From Pseudomonas asplenii (lineage in GTDB: Bacteria; Pseudomonadota; Gammaproteobacteria; Pseudomonadales; Pseudomonadaceae), in contig NZ_JSYZ01000004.1 of assembly GCF_001293465.1 (NCBI RefSeq), positions 1 through 64,000 on the forward strand: a DNA stretch of 64,000 bases. The letters are read 5' to 3'. A program made the position numbers and the translations under genes. Of this stretch, positions 62,626 through 64,000 are shown one piece after another. The notes beneath the pieces were generated by a model. The model was given only the letters and a program-made list of their open reading frames with translations, searched no databases and was not told the origin of the DNA. Within the stretch, counting starts at the first letter, position 1, and each line of letters starts with the position of its first letter.

Positions 62626-62649
62626 TGTACAGCAAAATATTTTTGTACA
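62626..62649. promoter_or_regulatory. TGTACA-N12-TGTACA dyad, candidate LitR-type operator
   Basis: Two TGTACA boxes with exactly 12 bases between them lie in a perfect dyad CTTGTACA...TGTACAAG in the divergent gap between the large kinase operon and the receiver gene. The spacing equals that of the two boxes upstream of the photolyase operon at 26540-26563. Both divergent promoters could be controlled from this site. Confidence 0.55.
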
Positions 62650-62737
62650 AGAAATAGAACTTGTGGCAATTGGCCGCTTACCAATACAAAAGACAGGCAC
62701 CTTCCTGCCCCGCTTTCACTTTTTTGGGAAACCCCTT

Positions 62738-63094
62738 ATGTGCGCAGCCAGCTCCACCATCCTGGTCGTCGAAGACGACGCCATTGTCCGCATGCTGATT
62801 GTCGATGTGCTGGAGGAACTGGAGTTCAAGGTCCTGGAGGCCAGCGGCAGTGACGCGGCCCTGGAGTTTCTCAATGACACCGCCACACCCATCGACCTGC
62901 TGATGACCGATGTCGGCCTGCCCGACATGGACGGCCGCGACCTGGCGAGGACCGCGCGCCAGGTCCGTCCCGGACTCTCGGTGCTGTTTGCCAGCGGCTA
63001 CGCCGACAGCCTCGAAGTACCCGCCGGCATGCAGGTGATCGGCAAGCCGTTTTCGATCGATCAGCTCAGAGATAAGATTAAAAGCATTATCTAA
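62738..63094 (+). CDS. single-domain response regulator
   Basis: A 118-residue receiver beginning STILVVEDDAIVRMLIVDVL, with phospho-Asp in LLMTDVGLPDMDGRD, Ser in VLFASGYADS and Lys in VIGKPFSIDQL. No output domain. Divergent from the triple-receiver kinase across a 252-base gap containing the TGTACA dyad, so both are probably regulated together. The ATG at 62738 is followed directly by the receiver; an upstream ATG would add 25 residues of no family character. Confidence 0.88.
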   Translation: MCAASSTILVVEDDAIVRMLIVDVLEELEFKVLEASGSDAALEFLNDTATPIDLLMTDVGLPDMDGRDLARTARQVRPGLSVLFASGYADSLEVPAGMQVIGKPFSIDQLRDKIKSII

Positions 63095-63224
63095 CTCGTT
63101 GTTTTTATTGATATTAATATTCTAGAAATAACTTTAGGTTCGGCTTTTTACCGCAGCCCTCCCCACCTTTTCTCGACCCGGTGGTCACCCTGCAGCTCAG
63201 TTGACGCACCGGTAGATGGCATGC

Positions 63225-63445
63225 TTTCCTACTCGCCTGTTCTGGGTGCCCTTCACAGGGTGAAACGGGAAACCGGTGCGTCGGCGGATGCTTCATCACG
63301 CCTGACAAGTCCGGTGCTGCCCCCGCAACGGTAAGCGAGAGAAGCGTCAGATCCACTGTGCCAGCCGGCATGGGAAGGTGATGCTGGAAGGTTCGAGCCA
63401 GGCTGGAACCCCTCGCGAGCCCGGAGACCGGCCCGGAAATATCGA
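63225..63445 (+). ncRNA. cobalamin riboswitch
   Basis: The conserved pieces appear in order: GGGTGAAACGGGAAACCGGT near 63258, GCTGCCCCCGCAACGGTAAG near 63316, CAGCCGGCATGGGAAGGTG near 63362 and the B12 box AGCCCGGAGACCGGCC near 63418. It lies about 100 bases before cbtB, so adenosyl- or methylcobalamin should switch off the cobalt transport genes that follow. Ends are approximate. Confidence 0.92.
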
Positions 63446-63547
63446 ATGACAAACCTGCGGTGGGCAGGCGCTGTTGAAACCTCCGGGCCCGGCCCGCCGA
63501 GGTTTTTCTGCGCGTGGCCGCCTGCTGAAGACCCAGAGGGAAGCGCC

Positions 63548-63733
63548 ATGTCCGTCACCACCGCCAGCCATTCCGGCACCGTCACATCGACCCGCAGCCA
63601 ACGTCTCGTCGCCGCCATCGGCGCCAGCGTCCTCGGCGTGCTGCTGGTTTATTTCGCCGGGTTCTCGCACATCGATGCGGTCCATAACGCCGCCCACGAT
63701 ACACGTCACAGCGCCGCCTTCCCTTGCCACTGA
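63548..63733 (+). CDS. cbtB: CbtB, small subunit of predicted cobalt transporter
   Basis: A 61-residue protein with one transmembrane helix (LVAAIGASVLGVLLVYFAG) and a His-rich tail (IDAVHNAAHDTRHSAAFPCH) expected to bind metal. This is the size and plan of CbtB. AGAGGG precedes the ATG. It follows a B12 riboswitch and precedes cbtA by 23 bases. Confidence 0.92.
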   Translation: MSVTTASHSGTVTSTRSQRLVAAIGASVLGVLLVYFAGFSHIDAVHNAAHDTRHSAAFPCH

Positions 63734-63756
63734 GCCGTGCCACCGAGAACCCTGCC

Positions 63757-64000
63757 ATGATCAAGCGTATCGCCCAAACCGCTGGTTTCAGCGGACTGCT
63801 GGCCGCCCTGCTGCTGACCCTGCTGCAAAGCTTCTGGGTCGCCCCCCTGATTCTCGAAGCGGAAACCTACGAGAAGGCCCCGGCCAGCGAAGCCCATGAG
63901 CACACCGGCGCCGCCATGGCCGGGCATAGTCACGAAGGCCACGATGAAGCCGCGTGGGAGCCGGAAGATGGCTGGCAGCGCGTGCTCTCCACTACCGGCG
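63757..64000 (+). CDS. cbtA: CbtA, predicted cobalt transporter (3' end outside window)
   Basis: The visible 81 residues begin MIKRIAQTAGFSGLLAALLL, the first of about five helices in CbtA, followed by the His-rich loop HEHTGAAMAGHSHEGHDEAA that is typical of the family and probably captures cobalt. The gene continues beyond the window. With CbtB it forms a B12-regulated cobalt uptake system. Confidence 0.9.
   Translation, partial: MIKRIAQTAGFSGLLAALLLTLLQSFWVAPLILEAETYEKAPASEAHEHTGAAMAGHSHEGHDEAAWEPEDGWQRVLSTTG

Noticed and set aside
1..64000. CRISPR arrays and rRNA or tRNA genes
   Set aside because: No regularly spaced repeats, rRNA blocks or convincing tRNA folds were seen on either strand.

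Overview
The window is high-GC chromosome of a fluorescent-type Pseudomonas. Supporting marks are an MdlB-like mandelate dehydrogenase, the complete mexEF-oprN efflux operon, membrane PQQ glucose dehydrogenase (gcd), a TonB-dependent siderophore receptor with a Fur box, many two-component and chemotaxis genes, a REP element with the Pseudomonas GAGCCGGGCTTGCCCGCGAA core, and a cobalamin riboswitch ahead of cbtBA.

Layout. 1-10.85 kb: the end of an MdlB-like gene, a broken IS3-type left end, a SurE paralogue divergent from a MarR regulator, then a leftward operon (outer membrane factor, MipA/OmpV protein, adaptor, RND pump) divergent from an OmpR-type response regulator and kinase. 10.95-16.4 kb: a decayed integrative-conjugative-element remnant with a 5'-truncated DUF3158-like gene, an element-type SSB, a GNAT acetyltransferase between two copies of a structured repeat (class A), two copies of a second structured leader (class B), a higBA module with a gutted toxin, an intact-looking parDE module, an AT-richer orphan gene and two element genes of unknown function, the last truncated. 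16.6-20.6 kb: circularly permuted ATP-grasp, alpha-E, transglutaminase and Anbu proteasome-type peptidase genes. 20.8-31.4 kb: diguanylate cyclase, two MFS transporters, a photolyase operon with a probable LitR-type operator, gcd and a SnoaL-like protein. 31.6-36.2 kb: a four-gene overlapping sensor cluster. 36.3-42.2 kb: two chemoreceptors flanking a siderophore receptor. 42.6-48.5 kb: mexEF-oprN. 48.7-52.7 kb: a frameshifted HAF-repeat protein, a Gly/Tyr-rich secreted protein, a bestrophin and a TPR protein. 52.7-63.1 kb: a KaiC-like ATPase and hybrid kinase converging on a five-gene operon (triple-receiver kinase, CheR, CheB, kinase, receiver), with a further receiver gene divergent from that operon. 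63.2-64 kb: B12 riboswitch, cbtB and the start of cbtA.

The strongest unexplained signals are: (1) two families of short repeated structured elements in the ICE remnant, one with base-pair-preserving changes between copies; (2) the same TGTACA-N12-TGTACA operator geometry upstream of both the photolyase operon and the large kinase operon 36 kb away, suggesting shared light/B12-dependent control; (3) the KaiC/CheR/CheB/multi-receiver signalling island, which has no kaiA or kaiB in view. All functional statements come from reading the sequence and recalled family knowledge; no database search was run.
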